From contig NZ_PXWG01000014.1 of the NCBI RefSeq assembly GCF_003011965.1, forward strand, positions 1 through 64,000: 64,000 bases of DNA. The letters run 5' to 3'. This document shows, in pieces, positions 17,548-27,076 of the stretch. The translations under genes were made by a program, and so were the position numbers. Position 1 is the stretch's first letter, and each line of letters starts with the position of its first letter. Below the pieces are notes generated by a model that was given only the letters and a program-made list of their open reading frames with translations, searched no databases and was not told the DNA's origin. The DNA comes from Streptosporangium nondiastaticum. GTDB taxonomy: Bacteria; Actinomycetota; Actinomycetes; Streptomycetales; Streptomycetaceae.

Positions 17548-19566
17548 TCAGACGTACTTCGCGGCCTCGTGCCTGAGCCCCACCCTGCGGGGGTCGGAGT
17601 GCATGGCCAGGCTCTGAAACATCGAGCTGATCGTGTCGTTGAGTTCGGGCCGGGCGGCGGGCATCCGGTTGCGCGGGTCGCCCGCCAGCCACAGGGCGGT
17701 CACCAGCATGGTGAGGGCCCGGCGGTCGGGTGCGGCGAAGGAGGCGGGGGCCAGCTCCTCCGCGAGCCGGTCCACGCGCAGGGTGGGCGTCTGCCCCGGC
17801 AGGACCGGGGTGCGCACGGGCGCGGCCGTGACGGCGTAGAGCTCGTACAGCCAGGCGTCGGTGCCGGGCAGGCCCGTCAGGCTGCGGGCGAGGTGGGCGA
17901 CGACGTCGTCGAGCCGGCCGCGGGCGAGCGCGTGGTAGAGCACGTCGAGGGGGTGGCCGTGGCGCGCGTGCCAGTCCTGCAGCAGCTCGTGGACCTCGTC
18001 CCAGCGGGAGCCGCTGCGGGCCAGCTCCTGCAGGAGCATCAGGCGCAGCCACGGGTGCAGGACGGGGTGCGCGGACAGCGGGCGCGGATGGGCGTCCTGC
18101 AGATATCCGGAGCCGCGGCCGCCGCGCGCGCCGGCGTCCTGGGGGTCGGGGGCGGTCAGCCAGAGCCGGTTGCCGGTCTCGCGGGCCAGGCTGTTGCGGG
18201 TGCGCAGGGAGAAGGCGTCCAGCAGGTCGGTGTCGCAGGCCGTGTCGAACTCGCGGGCGGCGGAGCACTCGACGAGGGCGGTGCGCTGCTCCTCGGTCAG
18301 GCCTTCGAGGAGGTCGTGCAGGACGGCCCGGCCGAGCGGGCCGGGCTCGGGCGCGCCTTCCTCCCCGGCGGGGGGCGCGGGCCGGGCGAGGATGCCGCGC
18401 AGCAGCTCCTCGGCGTCTCCCCGGCCGGGGATGTGCGCCGCCGCCTCCAGGAGCCGGTGGGCGCTCCAGGCGTGCCCGTGCGTGAGCCGGTGCACCAGCG
18501 GGGGCGCCTCGGGCAGGCGGTCGGCGAGGCCGGCGCCGAGCTGGGAGACCTCGCCCGCCGTCAGGTCGCGCAACTGGACGCAGTACCACCGCCAGGAGGA
18601 GTCGGGCGGCGGGTCGGGCACGGACTGTTCCCAGTCGGCGTACGAGGCCTGCTCGGGCGTGCGGATCCACACTCCGGCCGGTCCGGGGGCGAAGGGCCCG
18701 GGGACCTTGCCGGCGTCGGAGGCGGTGGCGACGGCGAGCAGCGGGTCGGGGACGCCGCTCGCCTCGCGCAGCTGCACGAGCAGGTCCAGGAAGGCGCGGC
18801 CGCCCGGGGCGTCGATGTTGTCGAGGAGGACCACGCAGTTGCGGTCGCGGCGGCGGCGCGCGAACTCCCCGCGCAGGTCGGCGAGGAAGGCCTCGCACAG
18901 CCTCCGGTCGACGGCGGCCCGGTCGGCGTCGGTGCCGCTCTTGCTGAGCTGGTTGAGGGCGACGAGCTCGTGCAGCGGCGTGTGCGGGCCGGCGTACCAG
19001 GAGAAGCCGGTGCGCCGGGCGATGCCGAGCGGCATCCGGGGCGGGCGGCGGATCAGCCCGGCCAGCAGGCCGATGCCGGGGATCTGCAGGAGGTTGAGGT
19101 CCTGCAGGAGGCCCGCGACCTCGGCGGCCCGGTCGGCGGCGACGGTGTGCTCGTGGGCGTCGTAGAGGGCGCGGCGCAGCTGCTGGCCGGCCCGGCGGGA
19201 GTCGTGGGCGTCGAGCGAGAGGCCGGGGTCGACGACGAGCAGGCCGAGGGTGAGGCGCGGGAAGAGCAGGGCGGGCTGGCGGGCGAAGCGGTGGGAGAGC
19301 CCGTAGGCGAGGCGGCCCGCGACCTCGTGCGGGCGGCGCGGCCCCGCGGACGCGAAGTCGTACAGGGCGTGGGGGCGGTGCGAGCCGAGGAAGCCGAGCC
19401 ATTCGAGCGCCGTGGTGCGCCCGCTGCCGCGGGTCCCGACGAGGACCACCACCGGCAGCCCGCGCCCGCCCGCCGCCGCGCGCCCGTCCTGCACCTGTGT
19501 GCGGCATTCCTGGAACAGCGCCTCGATGCCCTCGGTCCCCAAGGGCCGTCTCACAGGCTCCGGCAC
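17548..19566 (-). CDS. Large P-loop NTPase (AAA/STAND-like)
   Basis: 672-residue predicted ATPase. Walker A is VVLVGTRGSGRTTALEW near residue 41-57 and a Walker B-like strand CVVLLDNIDAPGG lies near residue 245. A long C-terminal helical part follows, with HEL and LLQDWHARHGHPLDVLYHAL repeats as in STAND-type signalling NTPases. Starts with GTG. It is the upstream member of a two-gene unit with the anchored binding-fold protein, suggesting that an extracellular sensor and a cytosolic NTPase act together; this is inference from pairing. Confidence 0.75.
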   Translation of the reverse strand: MPEPVRRPLGTEGIEALFQECRTQVQDGRAAAGGRGLPVVVLVGTRGSGRTTALEWLGFLGSHRPHALYDFASAGPRRPHEVAGRLAYGLSHRFARQPALLFPRLTLGLLVVDPGLSLDAHDSRRAGQQLRRALYDAHEHTVAADRAAEVAGLLQDLNLLQIPGIGLLAGLIRRPPRMPLGIARRTGFSWYAGPHTPLHELVALNQLSKSGTDADRAAVDRRLCEAFLADLRGEFARRRRDRNCVVLLDNIDAPGGRAFLDLLVQLREASGVPDPLLAVATASDAGKVPGPFAPGPAGVWIRTPEQASYADWEQSVPDPPPDSSWRWYCVQLRDLTAGEVSQLGAGLADRLPEAPPLVHRLTHGHAWSAHRLLEAAAHIPGRGDAEELLRGILARPAPPAGEEGAPEPGPLGRAVLHDLLEGLTEEQRTALVECSAAREFDTACDTDLLDAFSLRTRNSLARETGNRLWLTAPDPQDAGARGGRGSGYLQDAHPRPLSAHPVLHPWLRLMLLQELARSGSRWDEVHELLQDWHARHGHPLDVLYHALARGRLDDVVAHLARSLTGLPGTDAWLYELYAVTAAPVRTPVLPGQTPTLRVDRLAEELAPASFAAPDRRALTMLVTALWLAGDPRNRMPAARPELNDTISSMFQSLAMHSDPRRVGLRHEAAKYV

Positions 19567-19683
19567 GTCACTCAGCCCCCCTCGGGCCGGCGCGTGTCAC
19601 GGCCGACCAGTCAGAAAATGCTGCCACGCGGGCGCCGTTCGCGGGAGCCGTTCGGCGGCAACTGACAGGCGGGCATGCGGAAA

Positions 19684-19708
19684 CGGCGCCCCCGGGGAGG
19701 GGGCGCCG
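19684..19708 (-). terminator. Intrinsic-type terminator after amino-acid permease
   Basis: Perfect 10-bp stem (CGGCGCCCCC / GGGGGCGCCG) with a 5-nt loop, 8 nt past the permease stop codon. No U-tract, as is common in Streptomyces. Confidence 0.7.
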
Positions 19709-19715
19709 GCCGGGG

Positions 19716-21158
19716 TCAGCCGCGGGTGGCGCTCGTCGCGGGGTCGTCCGCGGGGGCGGCGGCCAGGGGCGTACGGGCCGCGCGCCGGCGCGCGAGGGGA
19801 TAGCCGGCGCCGAGCAGGGCGAACCAGACGGCGACCACGTAGAGGGCCACGCGGGTCTCGGACTCCCAGCCGATCAGCACGGTCACGAAGGCGAAGGCCG
19901 CGAGCGCGAGCCAGTTCGTGTACGGGGCTCCCGGCATCCGGTACGTGGACTTCCGCGCCAGGCCCGCGGCCACCGCCCGGCGGTACTTCAGGTGCGTCAC
20001 GAGGATGATGCTCCACACCGTGATCGCGCCGCCGGTGGAGACCGCCGTGATGTAGGCGAACGCGTGCTCCGGGTCGATGGCATTGATCAGCACGCCGAGC
20101 GCCATGACCAGCGCCGAGACGACGACGGCCGTGGCGGGCACGCCCCGCTTGCTGAGCCTGCCGAGCGCCTCCGGCCCGTGGCCGTTCAGGCCGGCGGTGC
20201 GCAGCATGCGTGCCGTGGCGTACAGGCCGCCGGCGTTGCACGAGGACAGCGCCGAGGTGAGCACGACGAAGTTGACGATGCCGGCCGCGGCGGGGATGCC
20301 GATCCTGGTGAAGGCGGCGACGAACGGGCTCGTGCCGGGGTGGAACTCCTGCCAGCTGACGACGGACAGGATGACGAAGAGGGCGCCGAGGTAGAACAGG
20401 CCGAAGCGCAGCGGCAGGCTGTTGATGGCCCGCGGGATGTTCTTCTCCGGGTCCTTGGTCTCGCCCGCGGTGACGCCGACGAGCTCGACGCCGAGGTAGG
20501 CGAAGAGCACGATCTGCAGGGTCATCAGGGAGTTCCACACGCCGTGCGGGGCGACGCCGCCGTCGGCCCAGAGGTGGCTGACGGACGCGGTGTCGCCGGC
20601 GTCCCCGAAGCCGATGATGAGGACGCCCAGGCCGATGAGGATCATGCCGACGATGGCCGTGACCTTGATGATCGCGAACCAGAACTCCAGCTCGCCGAAG
20701 ATCTTCACCGAGATGAGGTTGGCGCAGGCGAGCACCACGAGGGAGATCAGTGCGGTCTTCCACTGGTCGAAGCCGGGGTACCAGTAGTTGACGTACTGTC
20801 CGGCGGCGGTGATCTCGGCCATGCCGGTGGTCACCCACATGATCCAGTACGTCCAGGCGGTGGCGTATCCCCAGAACGGGCCGAGGAACCGGTGGGCGTA
20901 GTCGGCGAAGCTCCCCGAGACGGGGTGGTGGGTGAGCAGCTCGCCCAGGGCCCGCATGACGAGGAAGAGCACGGCGCCGGCGGCGGCGTACCAGATGATG
21001 AGGCTGGGGCCGGCCTGGGATATGGCGGTGCCGGCGCCGAGGAAGAGGCCGGTGCCGATGGTGCCGCCGATGGCGATCATCTGCATCTGCCGGGAGCCCA
21101 GGCTCCGTTTGTACCCCTCGGTGCCGGTGCCCGGGTCCCCCGTGGTTGGCGAGCTCAC
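19716..21158 (-). CDS. Amino-acid permease (APC superfamily)
   Basis: 480-residue, 12-helix transporter of the amino acid-polyamine-organocation superfamily. The first helix has the signature MIAIGGTIGTGLFLGAGTAI, followed by GSFADYAHRFLGPFWGYATA and the helix 6-8 region GVELVGVTAGETKDPEKNIP. These match GabP/AnsP/ProY-type permeases. Substrate not determinable. Starts with GTG, AGAGGA about 11 bases upstream. Lies 145 nt downstream of the channel gene in the same direction, with room for its own promoter. Confidence 0.9.
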   Translation of the reverse strand: MSSPTTGDPGTGTEGYKRSLGSRQMQMIAIGGTIGTGLFLGAGTAISQAGPSLIIWYAAAGAVLFLVMRALGELLTHHPVSGSFADYAHRFLGPFWGYATAWTYWIMWVTTGMAEITAAGQYVNYWYPGFDQWKTALISLVVLACANLISVKIFGELEFWFAIIKVTAIVGMILIGLGVLIIGFGDAGDTASVSHLWADGGVAPHGVWNSLMTLQIVLFAYLGVELVGVTAGETKDPEKNIPRAINSLPLRFGLFYLGALFVILSVVSWQEFHPGTSPFVAAFTRIGIPAAAGIVNFVVLTSALSSCNAGGLYATARMLRTAGLNGHGPEALGRLSKRGVPATAVVVSALVMALGVLINAIDPEHAFAYITAVSTGGAITVWSIILVTHLKYRRAVAAGLARKSTYRMPGAPYTNWLALAAFAFVTVLIGWESETRVALYVVAVWFALLGAGYPLARRRAARTPLAAAPADDPATSATRG

Positions 21159-21303
21159 TGTTGTCGGGTCCTCTCTCTTGCCGTTCCTGTGGTGTCAGTA
21201 CAAGATCCCTCAGGAGAGCGCCCGTGGCCAGAAGATTGCCGTCACCAGCAGGCGCGTGTCCCCGCCCCGGCTCCCCGCCCGGCACCGCCCCGCTCCTCGC
21301 CCG

Positions 21304-23178
21304 TCACTGCTCGGCGAGCACGACCACGTGGTCCCCTTCGCCGAGGGCGAGGGCCGCGCCCCTGGGCGGGTTGAGGAAGACGCCGTAGAACGGCGGCTTG
21401 TCGCTGAGCGCGCCGAGCCGGTAGCCGATGGCGGTCTCGCCGCACTGCCGGGCCGCCTCGATGACGGTCGCGAAGTTGGCCCGCGCGCCCGGCCGCAGGT
21501 AGCGGGCGGCGGGCTTGAGGTAGATCTCGGAGCCGGCGGGGTCGAAGAGGTCGGACAGCACGTCGTACAGGTCCGGGTTCTCGGCGAGCTGGGTGAGCAG
21601 CAGGCAGACGAGCTTGGTGCTGACGATGAAGTCGTCGGCCTTGGTGACCTGGGCGATCTCGCGGTTGCAGTCGTCGTTCATCTCCGTGACGATCGAGTAC
21701 GGGTCGCCGAGCCGGACTTCGATGTCGCGCAGGTGGAGCAGGGTGACCAGGGTGCGGTCGTCGGCGAGGTCGGGCGGCACGGTCTCGTCCGAGAGGACGA
21801 CGATGTGCTGGTAGCCGCCCAGGCCGAGGGACTCCAGCGAGCGCCGGCTGGTGGGGGTGCAGGGCCGGTGGCCCACGGTGAGGCTCACCCGGGGAACGGC
21901 CAGCGCGTCCGCCGGCCGCCGGGGGGAGGCGATGTCGATGACGGAGCCGGGGCGGACGAGCTGGTCCAGCAGGGTGACGATCTTCGGCCCGCGGGAGTTC
22001 CAGCCGATGAGCAGCGTCCGGTCCGGGACGGGCGGCGGCCCGGGCCGGCAGGCGATGGCCGTGCGCACGACGGGGACCGTGGCCTCGGCGAGGCGGATGA
22101 GCAGGTCGTCCTCGGCGACGACGACCATGCTGTCCCCGCCCCGGATCAGCGTGTCCATCGGAGGGTTGACAAGCACGCTGCCGTCGGTCCGGCGCATGCC
22201 GATGGGGACGCCGAGCTCGTACCAGTGCAGGGCCTCGCCGTACGTCATGCCGGTCAGGGAGGGCTCGGGCCGCAGGTAGATCTCGTTGCCGACGAAGCTG
22301 AGGAGCTCGTCGCAGACCGCCGAGAGGCCGGTCTGCCGGTGCGACTGGGCGACGAGCCGTACGGCGAAGTCCTCGGCGTCGATGACCAGGCCGGTCTCCC
22401 CGGCGGCGAGGCGGGCCACCGAGAGGTTGCCGGAGTCCTGCACGGCCGCGACGACGTGGGGACGGCGGCGGCCGGACCAGGTCCGGTTGTTGAGCAGCAG
22501 CAGCGTCTTGATGACGCCGGTGTCGCCGTCGTCCCCGCCCGGCGGCAGCACCATGACCGCCCGGGCGGTGTCCGGGCTCACGAGTTCGAGGTCCGCCCGC
22601 TTGAGGGGGTTGCCGGACCGGCAGATGACGTGCGTGCGGCCCGTGTCGGGGACCCGTAAGCGGATCTGGTCCTCCATCTCCACCTTGTCGCGGTCGGCGA
22701 GGACCACGACGCATGAGCGGCGCTCGCTCTGGTTGGCCTCCACCAGCTCGGCGACCACCGTGAAGACCTGCTCGGACCAGCCCAGCAGGATCGTGTGCCC
22801 GTGCTCGACGAGGCGCGAGCGGCCCTTGCGGAGCTGCTGGAGCCGGTTGTCCAGGCCGGTGGTGAGGACGCCGATGAGCGCGCTGACGATGAAGATGCCG
22901 CCGATCGTCGCCGTCAGCATCAGCCCCAGGAAGACCGGGCCGCCGGTGTCGCCGCCCATGGTGCCCGGGTCGAGGGTGCGCAGCATGCTCATCCAGGCGA
23001 CGCCCGGCCAGCCGCCGTTGGCCTCGGTCTCCTCGTCGGTGCTCAGCACCACCAGGACGGTGATGGAGGTGATCAGCAGGAGGGAGGCGAGGGCGAGCCA
23101 GCCGATGAGGGCGGGCGTCCCGCGGTCCATGGTGGCGTCGAACCAGTACCGCAGCCGTTGCCTCAGCGTCACGCGCAC
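21304..23178 (-). CDS. CASTOR/POLLUX-like ion channel with RCK-type domains
   Basis: 624-residue protein. Two N-terminal membrane segments (ALIGWLALASLLLITSITVL and FLGLMLTATIGGIFIVSALI) flank a pore-like region. Two TrkA-N-like Rossmann regions follow: HTILLGWSEQVFTVVAELVE and RTLLIGWNSRGPKIVTLLDQ. This is the layout of CASTOR/POLLUX/SYM8-type cation channels, which conduct K+ or Ca2+. The filter differs from the classical TVGYG, as in that family. Divergent from the mycothiol-dependent isomerase-fold gene. Confidence 0.85.
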   Translation of the reverse strand: MRVTLRQRLRYWFDATMDRGTPALIGWLALASLLLITSITVLVVLSTDEETEANGGWPGVAWMSMLRTLDPGTMGGDTGGPVFLGLMLTATIGGIFIVSALIGVLTTGLDNRLQQLRKGRSRLVEHGHTILLGWSEQVFTVVAELVEANQSERRSCVVVLADRDKVEMEDQIRLRVPDTGRTHVICRSGNPLKRADLELVSPDTARAVMVLPPGGDDGDTGVIKTLLLLNNRTWSGRRRPHVVAAVQDSGNLSVARLAAGETGLVIDAEDFAVRLVAQSHRQTGLSAVCDELLSFVGNEIYLRPEPSLTGMTYGEALHWYELGVPIGMRRTDGSVLVNPPMDTLIRGGDSMVVVAEDDLLIRLAEATVPVVRTAIACRPGPPPVPDRTLLIGWNSRGPKIVTLLDQLVRPGSVIDIASPRRPADALAVPRVSLTVGHRPCTPTSRRSLESLGLGGYQHIVVLSDETVPPDLADDRTLVTLLHLRDIEVRLGDPYSIVTEMNDDCNREIAQVTKADDFIVSTKLVCLLLTQLAENPDLYDVLSDLFDPAGSEIYLKPAARYLRPGARANFATVIEAARQCGETAIGYRLGALSDKPPFYGVFLNPPRGAALALGEGDHVVVLAEQ

Positions 23179-23248
23179 GCTTCCCGCTCCCCCCTGTGCC
23201 TGCTCGGATCATTCCAGGCGGGGCCGCCTCCGGTGGCAGAATGAGCGG

Positions 23249-24103
23249 GTGGACCGCCTTTCCCCCTTCCACCGCGGACTCTCCCGTTTCCACGCCGAAG
23301 CACGGGCGTTCGAGGCCGTGGCCCGCCGGGTGGCCCGGGCCGGTGCGGCGCCGCCGGTCCCCTCCTGCCCCGGCTGGTCGGTGTCCGATCTGGTCGTGCA
23401 CCTGGGCAGCGTGCACCGGGGCGTCGCCCACATCATCGAGCGCCGGCTCACCGGCCCGCCGGACCCCTCGGCGGACCCGTCCTTCGCCGGTCTCCCCGCG
23501 GACACCGGTGACTGGCCGCGGCCGGAGTCGGCGCCCAACCTCGGCCCGCTGCCGGAGAGTCTGGCCGACTGGTTCGCGGAGGGGGCGTCCGCGCTGGAGG
23601 CGCTGTTCCGCAGCCGCGGCCCGGACGAGCCCGCGTGGACGTGGTCGCGCGAGCAGACCACCGGGTTCTGGCTGCGGGTGCAGGCCATCGAGGCGGCCGT
23701 GCACCGCTGGGACGCGGAGAACGCCCTCGGCGCGCCCCGCCCGGTCGGCGCCGGACTCGCGGCGGACGCCGTGAGCCACTCGTTCGAGGTGATGGCCCCG
23801 TGGAGCCGCGCCCGCAGCGGGGCCCCGCCCGGGACGGGCGAACGGTACCGCTTCCGGCGGACCGACATCGCCGACGGCACCGGCGACGGCGGTGACGGCG
23901 ACGGCGACGGCGTGTGGACGGTGTGCGTGGACGGGGACGCCGTCCGGCTCGTACGGGACGACGACCCGTGCGACGCGGAAGTCTCCGGCACGGCCTCGGA
24001 GCTGATGCTGTTCCTCTGGGGCAGGCTCCCCGCGGACCGGCTCACGGTGACCGGCGACCGGGAGGCCCTGGACCGCTACGCCGTGCTGGTCCCGCCGGTC
24101 TGA
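23249..24103 (+). CDS. Maleylpyruvate isomerase family mycothiol-dependent enzyme
   Basis: 284-residue DinB-fold protein. The N-terminal mycothiol-dependent domain contains VPSCPGWSVSDLVVHLGSVH with the conserved Cys-Pro-x-Trp and His, and VQAIEAAVHRWDAENAL carries the second histidine of the metal site. The C-terminal half (MLFLWGRLPADRLTVTGD) is the usual MDMPI tail. Members use or transfer mycothiol; the substrate is unknown. GTG start. Convergent with the nitric oxide synthase gene (26 nt apart). Confidence 0.87.
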   Translation: MDRLSPFHRGLSRFHAEARAFEAVARRVARAGAAPPVPSCPGWSVSDLVVHLGSVHRGVAHIIERRLTGPPDPSADPSFAGLPADTGDWPRPESAPNLGPLPESLADWFAEGASALEALFRSRGPDEPAWTWSREQTTGFWLRVQAIEAAVHRWDAENALGAPRPVGAGLAADAVSHSFEVMAPWSRARSGAPPGTGERYRFRRTDIADGTGDGGDGDGDGVWTVCVDGDAVRLVRDDDPCDAEVSGTASELMLFLWGRLPADRLTVTGDREALDRYAVLVPPV

Positions 24104-24129
24104 GAGGTCAGTGAGGGGTGTCGGGGCCG

Positions 24130-25308
24130 TCACCCGCCTGTGCGCGACGCCCACCGGGCGGGCCCCACGCCCCCGTACGGCGGCCCGCCGGGCCGGTGTT
24201 CCTCCTCCGCCACGCCCTGGGCGCGCAGGCGGGCGCCGTCGTCCAGATGGAAGTCCGGGCGGGGCCGGTGTTCGTCGTAGTAGCGGTGGTAGACGGGGGT
24301 GAGGCCGCCGGACATGGGCGGGACGATCCACGACCAGTCGGCGGGGCAGGCCCGGCCCGCCGTCTCCTCCCTGTCCACGTGGCGCAGGAAGCGCGCCGAC
24401 TCGGTGTGATGGTCGGCGATGGTGACGCCGGCGGCGTCGAAGGAGTGCAGGACCGCGCGGTTGACCTCGACGAGGGCCTGGTCGCGCCACAGGGTGCGCG
24501 CGCTGGAGGTGTCGAGGCCGAGCCTGCGGCCGACCTCCGGCAGGACGTCGTAGCGATCGGAGTCGCAGAGGTTGCGGACGCCTATCTCCGTGCCCATGTA
24601 CCAGCCGTTGAACGGGGCCGCGGAGTACGAGATGCCGCCGATGCGCAGCCGCATGTGGGAGATGGCGGGGACGGCGTGCCAGCGCAGGCCGAGGTCCGCG
24701 AACCAGGGCAGCGCGGGGTGGCTCAGCGGCACTTCGAGGACGTCCTCCGGCGGGACGCCGAACCACTGCAGGCCGTGCTCCCGGGTCTGGACGATCAGGG
24801 GCAGGACGTCGAACCGGCCGCCCGCGCCCTCCCAGCCCAGCTTGCTCGCGAGCTGCGTCAGGCCGAAGCCTCTCGGGTCGCCGGTGCAGCCCCCTTCGCA
24901 GCGCAAGTAGCCGGCGTAGCGGATGAGCTGCTCGTTCCAGATGAGGACGGGCGGGCCCTCGGCGTCGTCCTGGGGGAAGACGGTGACCACGGGCCTGAGG
25001 CGGCCGCCGTTGGTGGCGGCGCGTAAGTGGGCGAAGCACTCGGCGGCGACGTCCGCGGGGGCGGTCACGTGTCTGCGGTCGCGCACGCGCAGGCTCTGCC
25101 AGTACAGCCGGCCGATGCAGCGCGCGGAGTTGCGCCAGGCGACCTTGGCGCCGAAGGCGAGTTCCTCGGGGGTGTGGCGGTAGCTGCCGGTCTCCGCTAT
25201 CTCCCGGCGTATCGCGGCCAGCCGTGCGCGGAGGGCGTCGTCGCCCGCCCCGGACTCGCCGGCGAACTGCCGTACGAACCGCTCCGCTTCCCCCTGATCG
25301 GTCGTCAT
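24130..25308 (-). CDS. nos: Nitric oxide synthase oxygenase
   Basis: 392-residue bacterial NOS oxygenase domain, converting L-arginine to citrulline and NO with heme and a pterin. The proximal heme ligand is Cys64 in WRNSARCIGRLYWQ; later signatures are FNGWYMGTEIGVRNLCDSDR and VEVNRAVLHSFDAAGVTIAD, plus a pterin-site WSWIVPP. Length and domain content match stand-alone bacterial NOS, with no attached reductase. The ATG at 25308 has AGGTGGGGG upstream. In-frame codons further upstream lack coding character. No nitration P450 or thaxtomin-type NRPS is visible nearby. Confidence 0.93.
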   Translation of the reverse strand: MTTDQGEAERFVRQFAGESGAGDDALRARLAAIRREIAETGSYRHTPEELAFGAKVAWRNSARCIGRLYWQSLRVRDRRHVTAPADVAAECFAHLRAATNGGRLRPVVTVFPQDDAEGPPVLIWNEQLIRYAGYLRCEGGCTGDPRGFGLTQLASKLGWEGAGGRFDVLPLIVQTREHGLQWFGVPPEDVLEVPLSHPALPWFADLGLRWHAVPAISHMRLRIGGISYSAAPFNGWYMGTEIGVRNLCDSDRYDVLPEVGRRLGLDTSSARTLWRDQALVEVNRAVLHSFDAAGVTIADHHTESARFLRHVDREETAGRACPADWSWIVPPMSGGLTPVYHRYYDEHRPRPDFHLDDGARLRAQGVAEEEHRPGGPPYGGVGPARWASRTGG

Positions 25309-25556
25309 CAGCCCCCACCTTGCGCCGGCCGTCACCGCCCCGCGCGGGGCGGCCGGAATGACTCGGAAGACCTTCGGACTGCGCGCCGGGACATCGTATG
25401 CGGCGGCACAGCGGCGGCCAAGGAGTCCGGCGATACGGCTGACGGGGTCTTGCGGGTGTGGTCCGCGGCGGGCCGCGCGGGCCCCGGTAGCGCCCGGCAG
25501 GCCGGGCGCGGCCCGGAGATTTGCTCGTGGCGCCACGGCGCTGCAAGGATGGCGCC

Positions 25557-26093
25557 ATGGAACTGATGCGGTATGTCGACAACCTGCGACAGGAGCTCCT
25601 CGTCGCGGCCGAGGCGGGTGACGCGGAAGCGCGCGAGCTCGCCGAGCGGCTCGTCACACCGCTCTCCTCCGCCGTCCGGCTCGTCCTGCTCGACGCCCTG
25701 TCGGCCGCCGCGGACGAGATCACCCGCGAGCTGGCGCCGGGCTCGGTGGAGGTGCGCCTGCGGGGGCTCGACCCCAGCTTCGTCGTCACTCCTCCCCCCG
25801 CCGAGCACGGCCCCGGCGACACCGGGGACGACTTCGCGCCCGCCGCCGTGCCGCCGCTGCCCGCCGCGCCCCTGCCGCCGGCCGGCGCGGAGGACGGCGC
25901 CACGTCGCGCATCAACTTCCGGCCCCCCGAGCACCTGAAGACGCGGATCGAGGAGGCCGCGGGCCGGGAGGGGCTGTCGGTCAACGCCTGGCTGGTCCGC
26001 TCGGTCTCCGCCATGCTCGACGACGACCGCGCCCGCCGCCCCGAACGGCGCGCCCCGCGCGGCGGCCAGCACTACACCGGCTGGGTCGTCTGA
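25557..26093 (+). CDS. HicB/RHH-type DNA-binding antitoxin-like protein
   Basis: 178-residue protein. The N-terminal half is a helical domain (MRYVDNLRQELLVAAEAGDA), a Pro/Ala-rich linker covers residues about 75-115, and the C-terminus has a ribbon-helix-helix motif (RINFRPPEHLKTRIEEAAG, then LSVNAWLVRSVSAML) as in HicB-like antitoxins. It is followed after 89 nt by a DUF4097 gene, so the two probably share a transcript. No toxin gene is recognisable beside it. It may instead be a transcriptional regulator of its own operon. Confidence 0.82.
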   Translation: MELMRYVDNLRQELLVAAEAGDAEARELAERLVTPLSSAVRLVLLDALSAAADEITRELAPGSVEVRLRGLDPSFVVTPPPAEHGPGDTGDDFAPAAVPPLPAAPLPPAGAEDGATSRINFRPPEHLKTRIEEAAGREGLSVNAWLVRSVSAMLDDDRARRPERRAPRGGQHYTGWVV

Positions 26094-26182
26094 CCGCCCC
26101 CGGCGCCGGCCGCCCGGCGCCGCGGCAGCACCACGCATCCGGTCGGCGAGCACGGCCGGCCGGTTCACCTGGAGGGGCAGCC

Positions 26183-27040
26183 ATGCCTGTTTTCGAGACG
26201 TCCTACGAGACGCCCCAGCCGATCTCCGTCTCCGTCGACCTGGCGATCGGCGACGTCCGCCTCGACGCCGGCGACCGCACCGACACGGCCGTCGAGGTGC
26301 GCCCGAGCGACCCGCGGAGCGAGGCGGACGCCAAGGCCGCCGAGGACACCCGGGTCGAGTTCGCCGGGGGCCGGCTGCTCGTCAAGGGCCCCACGTCGCG
26401 CCTCTTCGGCAGGTCCGGGTCCGTCGACGTGACCGTCGGCCTGCCCGCGGGCTCGGACGCCGAGGGCACCGGGCAGCTGGCGGCCTTCCACTGCCGCGGC
26501 CGGCTGGGCGAGTGCCGCATCAAGACGTCGGCGGGCGACATCCAGCTGGAGCGGACCGGTCGCGCCACCCTCACCACCTCTCTGGGCGACATCACGGCGG
26601 ACCGGGTGGACGGCCCGGCCGCCATCACGACCGGATCCGGCGCCGTACGGGTCGGCGCCCTGACCGGCTCGGCCGTGATCAAGAACGCCAACGGCGAGAC
26701 CCGGATCGGCGAGGCCGCCGGCGAACTGCGGGTCCGCTCGGCCAACGGCACCGTCACCGTCGGCAAGGCCCACGCCGCGCTGGAGGCCAAGACGACCTCG
26801 GGCGACATCCGCATCGGCGAGGTCGTCCGCGGCGAGACCGTCCTCGGCACGTCGAGCGGCCGCATCGAGATCGGCATCGCCGAGGGCACGGCGGCGCGCC
26901 TCGACGTCCGGACCAAGGCCGGCAACGTCCTCAACTCCCTGACGGCGTCCGACGGCCCGGGCGCCGCCGCCGAGACGGCCGAGGTCTACGCCATCACCTC
27001 GGCCGGCGACATCACGATCCGGCGCGCCGGCGCCGTCTGA
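26183..27040 (+). CDS. DUF4097 family beta-strand-repeat protein
   Basis: 285-residue protein made of about 20-residue repeats typical of a right-handed beta-helix or solenoid: IKTSAGDIQLERTG, LTTSLGDITADRVDG, ITTGSGAVRVGAL and AKTTSGDIRIGEV. No signal peptide is seen, so it is probably cytosolic. RBS GGAGGGG before the ATG. Paired with the upstream RHH protein, an arrangement I recall from many Streptomyces genomes; function unknown. Confidence 0.88.
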   Translation: MPVFETSYETPQPISVSVDLAIGDVRLDAGDRTDTAVEVRPSDPRSEADAKAAEDTRVEFAGGRLLVKGPTSRLFGRSGSVDVTVGLPAGSDAEGTGQLAAFHCRGRLGECRIKTSAGDIQLERTGRATLTTSLGDITADRVDGPAAITTGSGAVRVGALTGSAVIKNANGETRIGEAAGELRVRSANGTVTVGKAHAALEAKTTSGDIRIGEVVRGETVLGTSSGRIEIGIAEGTAARLDVRTKAGNVLNSLTASDGPGAAAETAEVYAITSAGDITIRRAGAV

Positions 27041-27076
27041 GACGGGCCCGCGCTCCCGCCGCACGCCCGGGGCACC

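Noticed and set aside
21242..26014. About 1590-codon minus-strand open frame across the channel, isomerase and NOS region
   Set aside because: It crosses several clear genes in other frames and strands, with Arg/Pro/Gly-rich composition and no motif of its own.
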